Shown here: piece by piece, positions 24,601 to 32,883 of the stretch | Layout: each line of letters starts with the position of its first letter | Position numbering within the stretch: position 1 is the stretch's first letter | Origin: Bifidobacterium panos | Lineage (GTDB): Bacteria > Actinomycetota > Actinomycetes > Actinomycetales > Bifidobacteriaceae | Assembly: GCF_012932445.1 (NCBI RefSeq) | Contig: NZ_JAAIIJ010000021.1 | Coordinates: forward strand, 1-64,000 | DNA length: 64,000 nucleotides | Direction of reading: 5' to 3' | Position numbers and translations under genes: made by a program | Notes under the pieces: generated by a model | Databases searched by the model: none | What the model was told of the DNA's origin: nothing | What the model saw: the letters and a program-made list of their open reading frames with translations, nothing else

Positions 24601-27600
24601 TATAGGTCGTATCGCCGGCCAGGGTGCCGTTGACGTTCGCCAGGAACGTGACCTTGTTCTCGTTCACCTTCCACTGGGCCGTGTACGTCACCGACTGGTA
24701 CGTCGCGGCCGGGGTCTTGTCCCAACCCGTGAACGTCCAGCCCGTGCGCGTCGGCTCCTCGGCGGCGGCCGTCCTGTCCGCCTCGGAGTACTCCGCGCCC
24801 TCCAGGCCGGTCAGCACCAGCGAGGAGTCGCCGTTCTTGTTATAGCCGCCGGCGTAGTTGTAATGCACCTCCACGCTCGACTCCGGCACATACTTCGCCG
24901 TGAACGTGACCTCCTGGTTCGCGCCCGTCACGACGTACGCGTCCACAGTGTCCTGCGAGTACACCTTCTGGTTCTCGCTGGACACCCAGCCCACGAACCG
25001 GTAGCCGTCCGCCACGCTCACCGTCGGCTTGCCGCCGACCGTGCTGCCGGTCGTCACCGTGTACTCGGTGTTGCCCGCCAGCGTGCCGTGCGCGTCCTTC
25101 GCGGCCTGCACGAACTTCACCGTGTTCTCGTTCGCCGTCCACTTGGCCGTGTACGTCACGTCCGCGTACCTGCCCGTCGGAACCGTGTCCCACTCGCCGT
25201 CGAACGTGTAGCCCGTGCGCGTCAACTCGCCCTTCGCGGGAACCTTCGCCAAGTCCTGCTCGGAGTAGTCGGTGCCCTCACGGCCGGTCAGCGTCACGGA
25301 CGTCGCGCCCGCGGCGTTCCGGCCGCCGTTGAAGTTGTACACCGTGTCCACCTCGGGCAACTGCTCGTACTGCGCCGTGAACGTCAGGCCGTACTGCGCC
25401 TTCAGATCCCTGATCTGCGAGGGCTGGTACACCAAACCGTCCGCGCTGGACTTCCAACCCAGGAACTTCCAACCCGCCTCAAGCGCCACAGTCGGCCCGT
25501 CATCGGGAAGGTTCCTGTCCGTGCCCAGCTTCTGCCCGGTCACCACCAGCAACGAGGCCGGCGTGCCCTCGGCCAACTCGCCGTGCTTGTCCTCGCCCTC
25601 GCCCGCGGAGAACGTCACCGGGGTCGCGACCGCGTTCCACTTGGCCGTGTACGTCGCGTTCGTCGTCGCCTTCACCGTCTTCGCGTCCTTGCCCAAGTCG
25701 CCCAGGGACGAAGGCGCCGCCGACCAACCGTTGAACTCGTAACCGTCACGCGCCGGGGTCGGCACGTCCACAGTCAGGTTCTGGTTCGTCTTGACAGTCG
25801 AGGACGACTGGTCGCCGACCTTGCCGCCGGCGTAGTCGAACTTCACCTCAACCGTCGGCGTGGGCTCGAACTCCGCCTCGAAATTCAGGCCCGGCTCGGA
25901 AACCACAGTGGCGATATCCTCCGGCTGATACAACGCACCCTTCACGCCGTTCACGCTGGCACGCCAGCCCTTGAACACCTGACCGTCCTTCGCACTCACC
26001 TCCGGAGCCACATAACCCGTCACGTCGCCCAGCTTCGCGTCGGTATTCACCGACAGGCTGGCCGCACCCTTGGTCTGCGTACCCTTATCGGCAGCCACGG
26101 TGAACTTGATGTCGTTGGCCGTCGCGGTCCACTTGGCCGTGTAGGTCGCGTTCTCGTACTTCAACGACGGGGTCGCGTCCTTGCCGTCCTTCGTCCAACC
26201 CTTGAAGTCGTAGCCGTTGCGCGTCGGGACCGGGACCTTGCTCTGGTCATACGCCATGTCCTGCGTGCCCGTGAGCGACGAGGACGACTTATCGTCCATG
26301 GTGCCGCCGTTATAGTCGAACACGACCGTCATATCCGGCAGCGTCTCGTACACCGCGGTGAACGACAGGCCCGGCTTGGCCTTCAGGCTCGCGATCTGGT
26401 CCGGCGTGTACTTCGTGCCGTCACCGGCCTTCCAGCAAACGAACTTCTTGCCGGTGCCCGCCGTCGCGGTCACCACCGGGGCCGCGTAACCCGTCACGCC
26501 GCCCAACGCATCGCCGGTCTTCACCGACAGCGTGGGCTTGCCCGCGGTCAGCGTGCCGTCACCGGCCTCGCCCTCGGTGTCGTTCTTCACGGTGAACGTG
26601 ACATTAATGGGGTCCGCGTTCCACAAGGCCGTGTACACCGTCACGCCATCCGTGTACGTGCCGCTCGGGGTCACGGCGGTCTTGCCGTCCAGGGACCAGC
26701 CACCGAACGAGTAGCCGTCGGTACGCGCCAGAACACTCGGCACGGTGTAGGTCCTGTCCTTCAAGTCGCTCATGCTCACGAGCGCGTCCTTGGCCTTGTT
26801 GTCGATCTGGCCGCCGTTCGCGTTGAACACCACCGTGCACTTGTCATTCGCCTCGTACTGCGCGGTGAACGTCACGGTCTTGTTCTTCTCGTCGGTGCCC
26901 TTCACCTTGTACGTCGCCACGGCCGCATCCGAATACACCAGGCCGTCCTCGCTGGACTTCCAACCCGTGAACGTGTACCCCTTGTTCACCGTCAACGCCG
27001 GAGGAGCCGAATACTTCGTGCTGCCGGACGTGCCGGTGCTCACCAGCGCATCCGTCTTCACCGTGTACGACGCGTTCTTCGCGATCGTGCCCTGCGCGCC
27101 CTGGTTGAACGTGACCGTGTTGTCATTCGCGGTCCACATGGCCCGGTACGTCGCCGACTTCGCCGGATACTTGTTCGCGAACACGGTGCCCTTGCCATCC
27201 GCACTGGTGTTCCAGTTGTTATTCGCCGTGAGCGTGTAACCCGTACGCGTGGCCGTCGGGGCCGTCAGCGCCGCGTCATACGTGCCGGTGCTGCTCGAAG
27301 TGGTCGCGCCACCGGCCAACGTACCGCCGTTCGCGTCGAACGTCACCGTGATATCCGTGGCCTTCGCCCACACCGCGTAATACGTCTTGCCCGAATCAAT
27401 CGGCAACACCGTCGAAGGCTTCTCCGCGGTCTTGTCCGCGCTCCAACCCAGGAACTTGTAACCGTCACGCGTCGGCTCCTTGTAACCAGTCGCCGTGTTC
27501 AGACTCAAACCGGGCGTACCCGACGCCTCCACCGACGTCTTGGAAGCCGTCGCATCGAACATACCGTCATTCGCGTCCAAATTGAACTTCACGGCGGACT

Positions 27601-30433
27601 TGACCTGCCACACCGCGTACAGGGTCATGTTATCGGCGGTCATAGGCACATCCGCGCCAGCCTTATACGTCGCCGTGGTCGCCTTCGGATCCGTGCTCCA
27701 GCCCAGGAAGTCATACGCCTCCACACCGGCCGACAGGATCTTCATGCCGTTCGAATCCTTCGCCTTGAACTTGTAGCCCTCGACATAACCCTTCGAATCC
27801 GTCGGAGCCTGACCAGTGACCTCCTGGCCCTTCGGCGCATTCGCCTTATACGTGACATTATGGAACGAAGTCACATTGACCTGCTGCGTGACCGACTGCT
27901 TCTTGTCGTTAGCGTCCATGAACGACGACACGAACGTCACCGTGCCATTCTCAGTGATACCCGTCTTCGAACCCGCAAGCCACTCCTGAGCACTCGCCTG
28001 CGTCTCGCCGCCCGTCGCATCCTCGTTGTCAACCATCAGGCTTTCGAGCTTCGTCGACTTACCCGTCGTGTTCATGATCGAAATCACTTTCACAGTCACC
28101 GTATTATTCGTGGGATCCACCACAACGGCCTTCGACCAATCAGTATCCAACTTGGCCATATCATCCGACGACTGCGACAGGGCGCGGTTCGCCTCCGTGT
28201 CAGGCACAATCACCGGCGCAGGGTCATCCTTGTAAAACACGCTAACAGTCGACGGCGCACCCCACGACTCATTATTCTTCACATTATCCGGAGACTTCGG
28301 ATAATCAGCGGTCGCATTCAAACGACACTGATTAACAGTTATCGTCGACAGATCCGGATTATTCGAGAACGCGGTGTTGCTCATGCTGTTCATATTCTTC
28401 GGGATCGTCACCGTGACCAGCTTGTTATTCGCAAACGCAGAGCCATCTATACTGGTCAGGGAGTCCGGCAGAGTCACCTCCGTCAAACCACAATTGGAGA
28501 ACGCGCCGCCCCCCACGCTCTTCACCTTCTGCGGCAACGTCAGCGTCGTCAGCTTGTTACCTGTAAACGCTTCTACGCCCAAAGTGGTCAGGGAGTCCGG
28601 CAGGGTGACCGCCGTCAAACCACAACGTCTGAACGCTTGTTTGCCGATGTACGTGATCTTCTCCGAGAGGTTCAGGCTCCCAATCGTCGTATCAGAGAAA
28701 ATTCCCACGCCGAGAGAGGTGTAGTTGTCCGGGACCGTCACCGAATTGAACGAACCCTTGGACGACATTATCCAATTGACGGTGCTGGTCGGGGATTCCG
28801 TATGGTAGCCGTCCGCGCCCATCCACGACACCCTCGAAGGAAGCGTGAAGTCCTCCGTGCCGGTGCCCTTCGCGCCCAGATAGCTGATCAGTTGCTTGCT
28901 CGCACTGTTGTAAATCCACTCGAGACCGTTCTCGTCAGTGACCGTCACGTTCAGCGGGTCCTCGGTCTGGTCCTTCCACACCACCAAAGCATACGTAGCA
29001 CCCCACGGAGAGCCCGAAATATCGCCCTTATTCTTGGTGGGGATATTGATCTTCTTCAACGTCGCAGTGCCGAACGCGGCGCCGCCGATGCTCGTGACCG
29101 AATCGGGAATCGTCACCTCGGAAAGAGACGTGCCGTTGAACGCGCTGCTGCCGATGGTGGTCAGCGAGTCGGGCAACGTCACCGACGTGAGTTTCCCACA
29201 ACCATAGAACGCGTTGATGGGAAGCTCTGTGATCGTGCTGCCCTTCTCGAACGATATCGAAACAATATTGCCGCAACGCGAATCATGGAACGCGCCCGCA
29301 GCGATGCTCGTCACGTCCTTGCCGCCGATCTGGGCGGGAAACACCAGACTCGCGCCCGTACTGTGATAATCCGCATGCTCGCAATTCGCATGCCCGGACT
29401 CTTTCAGGCCGAGAATCGTACCGGTGTTCTGGTCGAAGTAGAAACACGAATTGTCAACCGCGGCAACACCCGTGTCCTTCTTCCACACCAGAACACCATT
29501 CGGTATGCTCAACGTACCCTTCAGGATGGTCGAATCAGGCACATGGTCAATCACCACACGCTTAGGACCAGAACCCTGGTATTGATCAAACGCGTTAGCG
29601 CTGATGCTCTGGATCGTCGAGGGAATATCCAACTCGGTGACCGGAGCATTATAGAACGCACTGTCGCCGATGCTGGTCGTCTGGTCGTTCAACGTCACCG
29701 ACGTCAAACGACCACAGTTATGGAACGCGTCGGCGGGGATCACGGTGACCCCCGTGCCCGACAAATCAACCGACGTCAAACCCGCACCATAGAACGCACT
29801 GTTGCCCAGCGTCGTGAGCGAGGTCGGCAGATTTATCGACATGAGCCGACCGCAACTACTGAACGCGCTACTGCCAATGCTCGTGAGCGTGGACGGCAGG
29901 GTGATCGACGTCAACTGCGTACAACCATTGAACACGTTGTTACTCAGGGCCGTAACTCCGTCCGGCAGGCTGATCGACGTCAACTGCACGCAATTCTTGA
30001 ACGCGCCGTCGCCCAGCGTCGTGAGCGAGGTCGGCAGGCTGATCGACGTGAACGCATTCCCCTGGAACGCACTACTGCCGATCGTCTTGATCTGGCTGCC
30101 GGCACCGAACGAGACCGCGGTCAACTGCCGGCCGGCGAACACGCTGTCGCCGATCTCCGTAATCGCATACGTCTTGCCGTTATTCTCGATGGTCGCGGGG
30201 ATCTCGATGTCCTTGCCCGTCGTATCCGACGGGACGTACTGCGTGATCTTCGCCGTATTCGTGACGTCATCGTACGAGCAGATCAGCTCGTCGCCCAACA
30301 CCGTCGTGGCCGACGCGGCCCGGCCGGCCACCAGCGTCAATGGCACCACCATGGCCACCGCCACCAGCATCAGCAGCACGCGCCGAGCCCATCCACGGTG
30401 TTTCAAGCCATCCTGAGACAAATGTCTCATCAT
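21683..30433 (-). CDS. Giant LAxTG-anchored surface protein with LRR_5 and B-repeats
   Basis: The protein has 2,916 residues. ATG 30433 follows AGGAGTTTCTT. The signal peptide is in residues 1-42. Residues ~55-720 hold BspA-type leucine-rich repeats (LRR_5) built on SLTTIGxSAFxxxxLTSVTLP. Residues ~860-2440 hold about two dozen InlB-type B-repeats (GYxFxGW...VTYTAKW, VxFNANGG). Residues ~2450-2882 hold seven near-identical ~61-residue units (FDxDGGxxPDxWTGEDGKLP). The end, LASTG, a hydrophobic helix and a GARRKRSH tail, is a class E-type LAxTG sorting signal. It is likely a wall-anchored adhesin reaching far from the cell. Confidence 0.88.
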   Translation of the reverse strand: MMRHLSQDGLKHRGWARRVLLMLVAVAMVVPLTLVAGRAASATTVLGDELICSYDDVTNTAKITQYVPSDTTGKDIEIPATIENNGKTYAITEIGDSVFAGRQLTAVSFGAGSQIKTIGSSAFQGNAFTSISLPTSLTTLGDGAFKNCVQLTSISLPDGVTALSNNVFNGCTQLTSITLPSTLTSIGSSAFSSCGRLMSINLPTSLTTLGNSAFYGAGLTSVDLSGTGVTVIPADAFHNCGRLTSVTLNDQTTSIGDSAFYNAPVTELDIPSTIQSISANAFDQYQGSGPKRVVIDHVPDSTILKGTLSIPNGVLVWKKDTGVAAVDNSCFYFDQNTGTILGLKESGHANCEHADYHSTGASLVFPAQIGGKDVTSIAAGAFHDSRCGNIVSISFEKGSTITELPINAFYGCGKLTSVTLPDSLTTIGSSAFNGTSLSEVTIPDSVTSIGGAAFGTATLKKINIPTKNKGDISGSPWGATYALVVWKDQTEDPLNVTVTDENGLEWIYNSASKQLISYLGAKGTGTEDFTLPSRVSWMGADGYHTESPTSTVNWIMSSKGSFNSVTVPDNYTSLGVGIFSDTTIGSLNLSEKITYIGKQAFRRCGLTAVTLPDSLTTLGVEAFTGNKLTTLTLPQKVKSVGGGAFSNCGLTEVTLPDSLTSIDGSAFANNKLVTVTIPKNMNSMSNTAFSNNPDLSTITVNQCRLNATADYPKSPDNVKNNESWGAPSTVSVFYKDDPAPVIVPDTEANRALSQSSDDMAKLDTDWSKAVVVDPTNNTVTVKVISIMNTTGKSTKLESLMVDNEDATGGETQASAQEWLAGSKTGITENGTVTFVSSFMDANDKKQSVTQQVNVTSFHNVTYKANAPKGQEVTGQAPTDSKGYVEGYKFKAKDSNGMKILSAGVEAYDFLGWSTDPKATTATYKAGADVPMTADNMTLYAVWQVKSAVKFNLDANDGMFDATASKTSVEASGTPGLSLNTATGYKEPTRDGYKFLGWSADKTAEKPSTVLPIDSGKTYYAVWAKATDITVTFDANGGTLAGGATTSSSTGTYDAALTAPTATRTGYTLTANNNWNTSADGKGTVFANKYPAKSATYRAMWTANDNTVTFNQGAQGTIAKNASYTVKTDALVSTGTSGSTKYSAPPALTVNKGYTFTGWKSSEDGLVYSDAAVATYKVKGTDEKNKTVTFTAQYEANDKCTVVFNANGGQIDNKAKDALVSMSDLKDRTYTVPSVLARTDGYSFGGWSLDGKTAVTPSGTYTDGVTVYTALWNADPINVTFTVKNDTEGEAGDGTLTAGKPTLSVKTGDALGGVTGYAAPVVTATAGTGKKFVCWKAGDGTKYTPDQIASLKAKPGLSFTAVYETLPDMTVVFDYNGGTMDDKSSSSLTGTQDMAYDQSKVPVPTRNGYDFKGWTKDGKDATPSLKYENATYTAKWTATANDIKFTVAADKGTQTKGAASLSVNTDAKLGDVTGYVAPEVSAKDGQVFKGWRASVNGVKGALYQPEDIATVVSEPGLNFEAEFEPTPTVEVKFDYAGGKVGDQSSSTVKTNQNLTVDVPTPARDGYEFNGWSAAPSSLGDLGKDAKTVKATTNATYTAKWNAVATPVTFSAGEGEDKHGELAEGTPASLLVVTGQKLGTDRNLPDDGPTVALEAGWKFLGWKSSADGLVYQPSQIRDLKAQYGLTFTAQYEQLPEVDTVYNFNGGRNAAGATSVTLTGREGTDYSEQDLAKVPAKGELTRTGYTFDGEWDTVPTGRYADVTYTAKWTANENTVKFVQAAKDAHGTLAGNTEYTVTTGSTVGGKPTVSVADGYRFVGWVSSENQKVYSQDTVDAYVVTGANQEVTFTAKYVPESSVEVHYNYAGGYNKNGDSSLVLTGLEGAEYSEADRTAAAEEPTRTGWTFTGWDKTPAATYQSVTYTAQWKVNENKVTFLANVNGTLAGDTTYTVNSGAKVPGEPAVSAKAGWTFTGWLSSEDERLYGANGVKDGYVVSGANDPVVFTAQYVQNNGAKTVFNANGGLIDQKDASVVLEGRQGEKYTTPNNPTRDGYRFVKWLDADGKEPTGTYETESATVYVAQWAADSHALTFKQGDRGALSGTTDYRVATDATLSEAGVTAPKVEAEAGWSLVGWQSEEFGLVTSEQLANLVMPAKDVEMTAQYAQNATATVVFNADGGQIGGEGVLTLTGPLGTKYDVPANPTKDGYTFKGWLADGKKADPSGTFDAASLVLTADWTADPHNVTFNKGDHGSLKGTATYQVATDAKLKDVKAPEVAPEAGWSFVGWLSDDYGLVASNELANLVMPGHDVTLTALYAQRAHGVVVFAYNGGTDTDNNASKVLTGPMGTTYAKPANPTRTGYTFTGWDRSVSGTFDQSMLQVNATWKANTYKLTYKLDGGSDPKNPATYTYGVGATLKSPTKDGCTFAGWVDQDGKQVTAIGASDLGDKTLTAKWTKNPSTEGLNPDGGTIPSDWTGMDGNLPIPSRDGYKFDGWFDEDGNQVITLKDAVGKNLTAKWTKIDDAFDPGDGTIPDDWTGADGELPTPTLPGYKFDGWYDEDGNLITTVKDAVGKKLHAKWTKIDDAFDPDGGTLPDDWTGEDGELPTPTRDGYRFDGWYDEDGNRVTTVKDAAGKKLTAHWTKLPTEFDVDGDVTIPDDWTGEDGKLPVPSKPGYKFDGWVDEDGNPVTNVEDAAGKKLHPKWTPVDDAFDTDGGNLPDGWTGEDGKLPLPSKPGYKFDGWYDEDGNRITNVEDAVGKKLHAKWTNVNDAFDTDGGNLPSGWTGEDGKLPLPYKPGSKFDGWYDEQGNLITNLEDAIGKKLHVKWTSVADAFDANGGNIPADWTGEDGKLPVPTREGYTFEGWYDDEGNLITNLEDAIGKKLHARWSKVNALASTGATGFAAGLTALALAATGFAASGARRKRSH

Positions 30434-30892
30434 AAGAAACTCCTATTCCTTCTTTTACCAGTCCCTCCCCCAACAGACGGCGTTTTGCGCGCGAACCGCG
30501 CGCGCGAAAACGCCTTCCCAATCAGGGGAGGAGGAAACCCGCGCACACCGGCCGGCCGAAAACCATGCGGCCGTCCCGGAAGAACGGGGTCACCAATAGC
30601 GCCAAAAACTACCCCCCCCCAGGACAAAACTGCCCCCGAACTACATCCCAGCCAGCTCGCCAAACCCCAGCACAATTCCTCCGGAAAACCCCGGAATTAC
30701 ACGGAGAAAGACGCCACACAAAACACACCGCCCACAACAGACCCAAGGGGGAAATCATTCCCCCGAGTCAGCACGCACATCGCCCTGACGGGCAAGATTT
30801 CTCGACTCCGCTACCGCTCCGCTCGAAATGACAAAGGACGGGACGGACCATACCACGACCGAAATAACAAGGAGCCAGCCCTGGGCTCCCGC
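30434..30892. other. Upstream region of the giant surface gene
   Basis: This stretch holds the minus-strand promoter region of the giant gene, a run of ten C at about 30611-30620 and CCC-rich sequence. I see no supported gene. Confidence 0.5.
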
Positions 30893-31006
30893 TGGCGGGA
30901 GCTGTCGCGCGGATGCGCGACTGAGGGTGGTTGGACCAAACACGTGCTTAGTGAGACCACCCCCAGACCTCGCATACGCTCGGCCAGCCCCCGCCAGCGG
31001 GGGCCC
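30893..31006. repeat. Structured intergenic repeat, copy 3 of 3
   Basis: It has the same order as 21340-21435: GGGAGCTGTCGCGCGGATGC, ACTGAGGGTGGT, a loop with CACGTGCTTAGTG, ACCACCCCCAG, then the closing GGCCAGCCCCC and a second GGGGGC hairpin. The loop differs from the other copies while the pairing arms are kept. Confidence 0.6.
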
Positions 31007-31016
31007 AAGGCGGAAT

Positions 31017-31640
31017 GAACCGGCTACGTCAGAATGCCCTAGGCGGATGTTGCTGTGTTCGACGTAAGACTTGGCCTACCGGCCCGGAGGGTGTCGAACA
31101 CGGCAACATCCGCCGCAGACACCGGAATCGATCAAACAACACGCAAACCTGACAAAACAGCGAAACGCACGCTGAGAACGAAATGGCGGAACGCGCACTG
31201 AGAACAGCAAAAACAGGCACTGAGACTTGAGATAGACCGAGAATATAGCAACGGACACTGTGACTCAAGCACGCAGGGAACGATTCCGCTGCGTAGGCAC
31301 GGGTCTACAGAGGACACGGGAATGATCTATTACCGCAAAATGACGCCGTCCGTTGATATCGAAACGAACAGCCCACTGGGCTGTTCGTCCGGGGTGTCGA
31401 ACACGGCAACATCCGCCGCCAGACACCGCAATAGCCAAACAACACGAAAACTGAACGGAACACTAAAAACAAAGACAACAGGCACTGCAACCCAAAACAA
31501 ACCAAGAACGACAGCAAATAGCACCGCAACTTGAAACAAACTGAGAACAATAGCAATAGGCACCGCGACTCAAGACAAACCGAGAACGATAGCAACGCAC
31601 ACTTTTAACGAGACAGTCCCACGTGAGCCCACAGTCCAGC
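31017..31640. repeat. Long-hairpin repeat and CTGAGAACG units, second and third copies
   Basis: Bases 31017-31200 match 138-310 closely. The stem GGCGGATGTTGC(T)GTGTTC at 31042 pairs with 31094-31115. After it come degenerate units (ACTGAGA..., GAACGATAGCAA...CACTGTGACTCA). From 31392 the right arm and its units recur without the left arm. No gene is supported here. Confidence 0.6.
31365..31387. other. Compensated hairpin CGAACAGCCC/GGGCTGTTCG
   Basis: This is the same hairpin as at 1323 and 21480, but base 5 of the left arm is C instead of G and its partner has changed to G. The compensatory pair shows that the stem itself is conserved. Confidence 0.6.
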
Positions 31641-31643
31641 CAC

Positions 31644-32720
31644 CTACAGGCTGGTGGAGGCGCGCTCGACGAGTTCGAAATCGGTGGTGTAGGTGCGAGT
31701 GGGGCCGTCATAGCCTTCGATGCGTTCGATGAGCATGTCGACGGCGTGGCGGGCGTAATCCTCCACATGCGGGTCAATGGTGGTCAGCGCAGGCGTGGAG
31801 AACTCGCCTTCGGGCACGTTATCGAAGCCGACGACCTGCACGTCCTCGGGCACGCGCAACCCGCGACGCTGCAGCTCATGCATCGCGCCGAACGCCATCG
31901 CGTCGTTCAGACAGATAATCGCTTCGGGCTGGGCCCCGGAATCCAGCAGTTCGCGCGCCGCGCGCACACCGCCTGACTGATTCCAGAAAGGCGCGAAAAT
32001 TACTGTACTCCAATCGACCTGCAAACCGCGCCGTTCAAATGCTTTCACGTATCCCTGCATGCGCAAGTGCTGCGTCCCCTCCGAGGCCGTGAGAATGGCC
32101 CTTTTCGTGGATTCATCCATATCCTTCAACGATAAGGGGAGATTTTCCCCGCAATCATGAGGCGCGCCCAACAGGGCGATTCGCCGCAACCCAGCATCCA
32201 GCAGATGACCGGTTGTGTCGCTCACGGCCGCCACATTCGACATGGTCACCAGATCGGACTTGCCATACGACAGGTAGTCTCCGGCGAGCACCACCGGATA
32301 GGGCTGTTCAAGCACCGCGCCTTCGCTGCCCAGAGGGCGGTCGGTGAAGAACAGCCAGCCGTCTGCGCCCAGTCGGTAGGTGTCATTGACAATGGTGGGA
32401 ATGCCCTGGCCGGCCGAACCATAGGTATTGATAATCACGCCGTATTCGCGCTGCCGGGCGTAATCAATGATGATGTCGGCCAGATACGGCGCGAACGGCT
32501 GCGAGAAATCGAAGATGCCCAAGCCGATGAGGCGCGTGCCGCCGGTTTTCATGGCCCGCGCCGACACATTGAGCGTATAGCCCAAGCGCTTCATGGCCTC
32601 TTCGACCCGCTGACGGGTCGCCGGCCGCATGCTGCCGCAGTTGTTGAGCACATTGGACACCGTCTTGATGGAGACTTCGGCTTCGCGGGCCACGTCTTTG
32701 ATGGTCACACGGTTGCTCAT
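31644..32720 (-). CDS. LacI-family regulator of the GH51 gene
   Basis: The protein has 358 residues. The N-terminal LacI helix-turn-helix is TIKDVAREAEVSIKTVSNVL with the hinge TLNVSARAMKTGG. A periplasmic-binding-protein-like effector domain spans residues ~60-355 (GVIINTYGS, DGWLFFTDRP, ICLNDAMAFGAMHELQRRG, TTIDPHVEDYARHAVDML). ATG 32720 follows GGAGGGCGT; longer starts to 32768 lack one. It lies just downstream of the GH51 arabinofuranosidase on the same strand. Three near-palindromic sites in the GH51 promoter are its likely targets, with arabinose or an arabino-oligosaccharide as plausible inducer. Confidence 0.85.
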   Translation of the reverse strand: MSNRVTIKDVAREAEVSIKTVSNVLNNCGSMRPATRQRVEEAMKRLGYTLNVSARAMKTGGTRLIGLGIFDFSQPFAPYLADIIIDYARQREYGVIINTYGSAGQGIPTIVNDTYRLGADGWLFFTDRPLGSEGAVLEQPYPVVLAGDYLSYGKSDLVTMSNVAAVSDTTGHLLDAGLRRIALLGAPHDCGENLPLSLKDMDESTKRAILTASEGTQHLRMQGYVKAFERRGLQVDWSTVIFAPFWNQSGGVRAARELLDSGAQPEAIICLNDAMAFGAMHELQRRGLRVPEDVQVVGFDNVPEGEFSTPALTTIDPHVEDYARHAVDMLIERIEGYDGPTRTYTTDFELVERASTSL

Positions 32721-32783
32721 ACGCCCTCCCCCTCCAGCTCTCTTCATGGACTTAGGACTGGCAGTCACTTATTCAACACCAGA

Positions 32784-32876
32784 TTGCTGATGCCTGGCGC
32801 CAGACGCCAAGCGACAAGCGACAAACGCCGAATGTCAAGCACCAAATGCCAAGCGCCAGACGCCAAGCATCAGCAA
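32784..32876. repeat. Hairpin with internal GCGCCAGACGCCAAGC repeats
   Basis: TTGCTGATGC (32784-32793) pairs with GCATCAGCAA (32867-32876). Between them GCGCCAGACGCCAAGC occurs twice exactly (32797-32812 and 32853-32868), with degenerate copies of the unit in between. It lies between the GH51 stop and the LacI start and may dampen read-through or stabilise the upstream message. Confidence 0.55.
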
Positions 32877-32883
32877 ACGAGCC

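Noticed and set aside
21674..31018. A 3,114-codon open frame on the plus strand opposite the giant surface gene
   Set aside because: It is an antisense shadow of the high-GC, repeat-rich surface gene. Its translation is arginine/valine-rich without domains, while the minus frame has a signal peptide, known repeats, a sorting signal and a ribosome-binding site.
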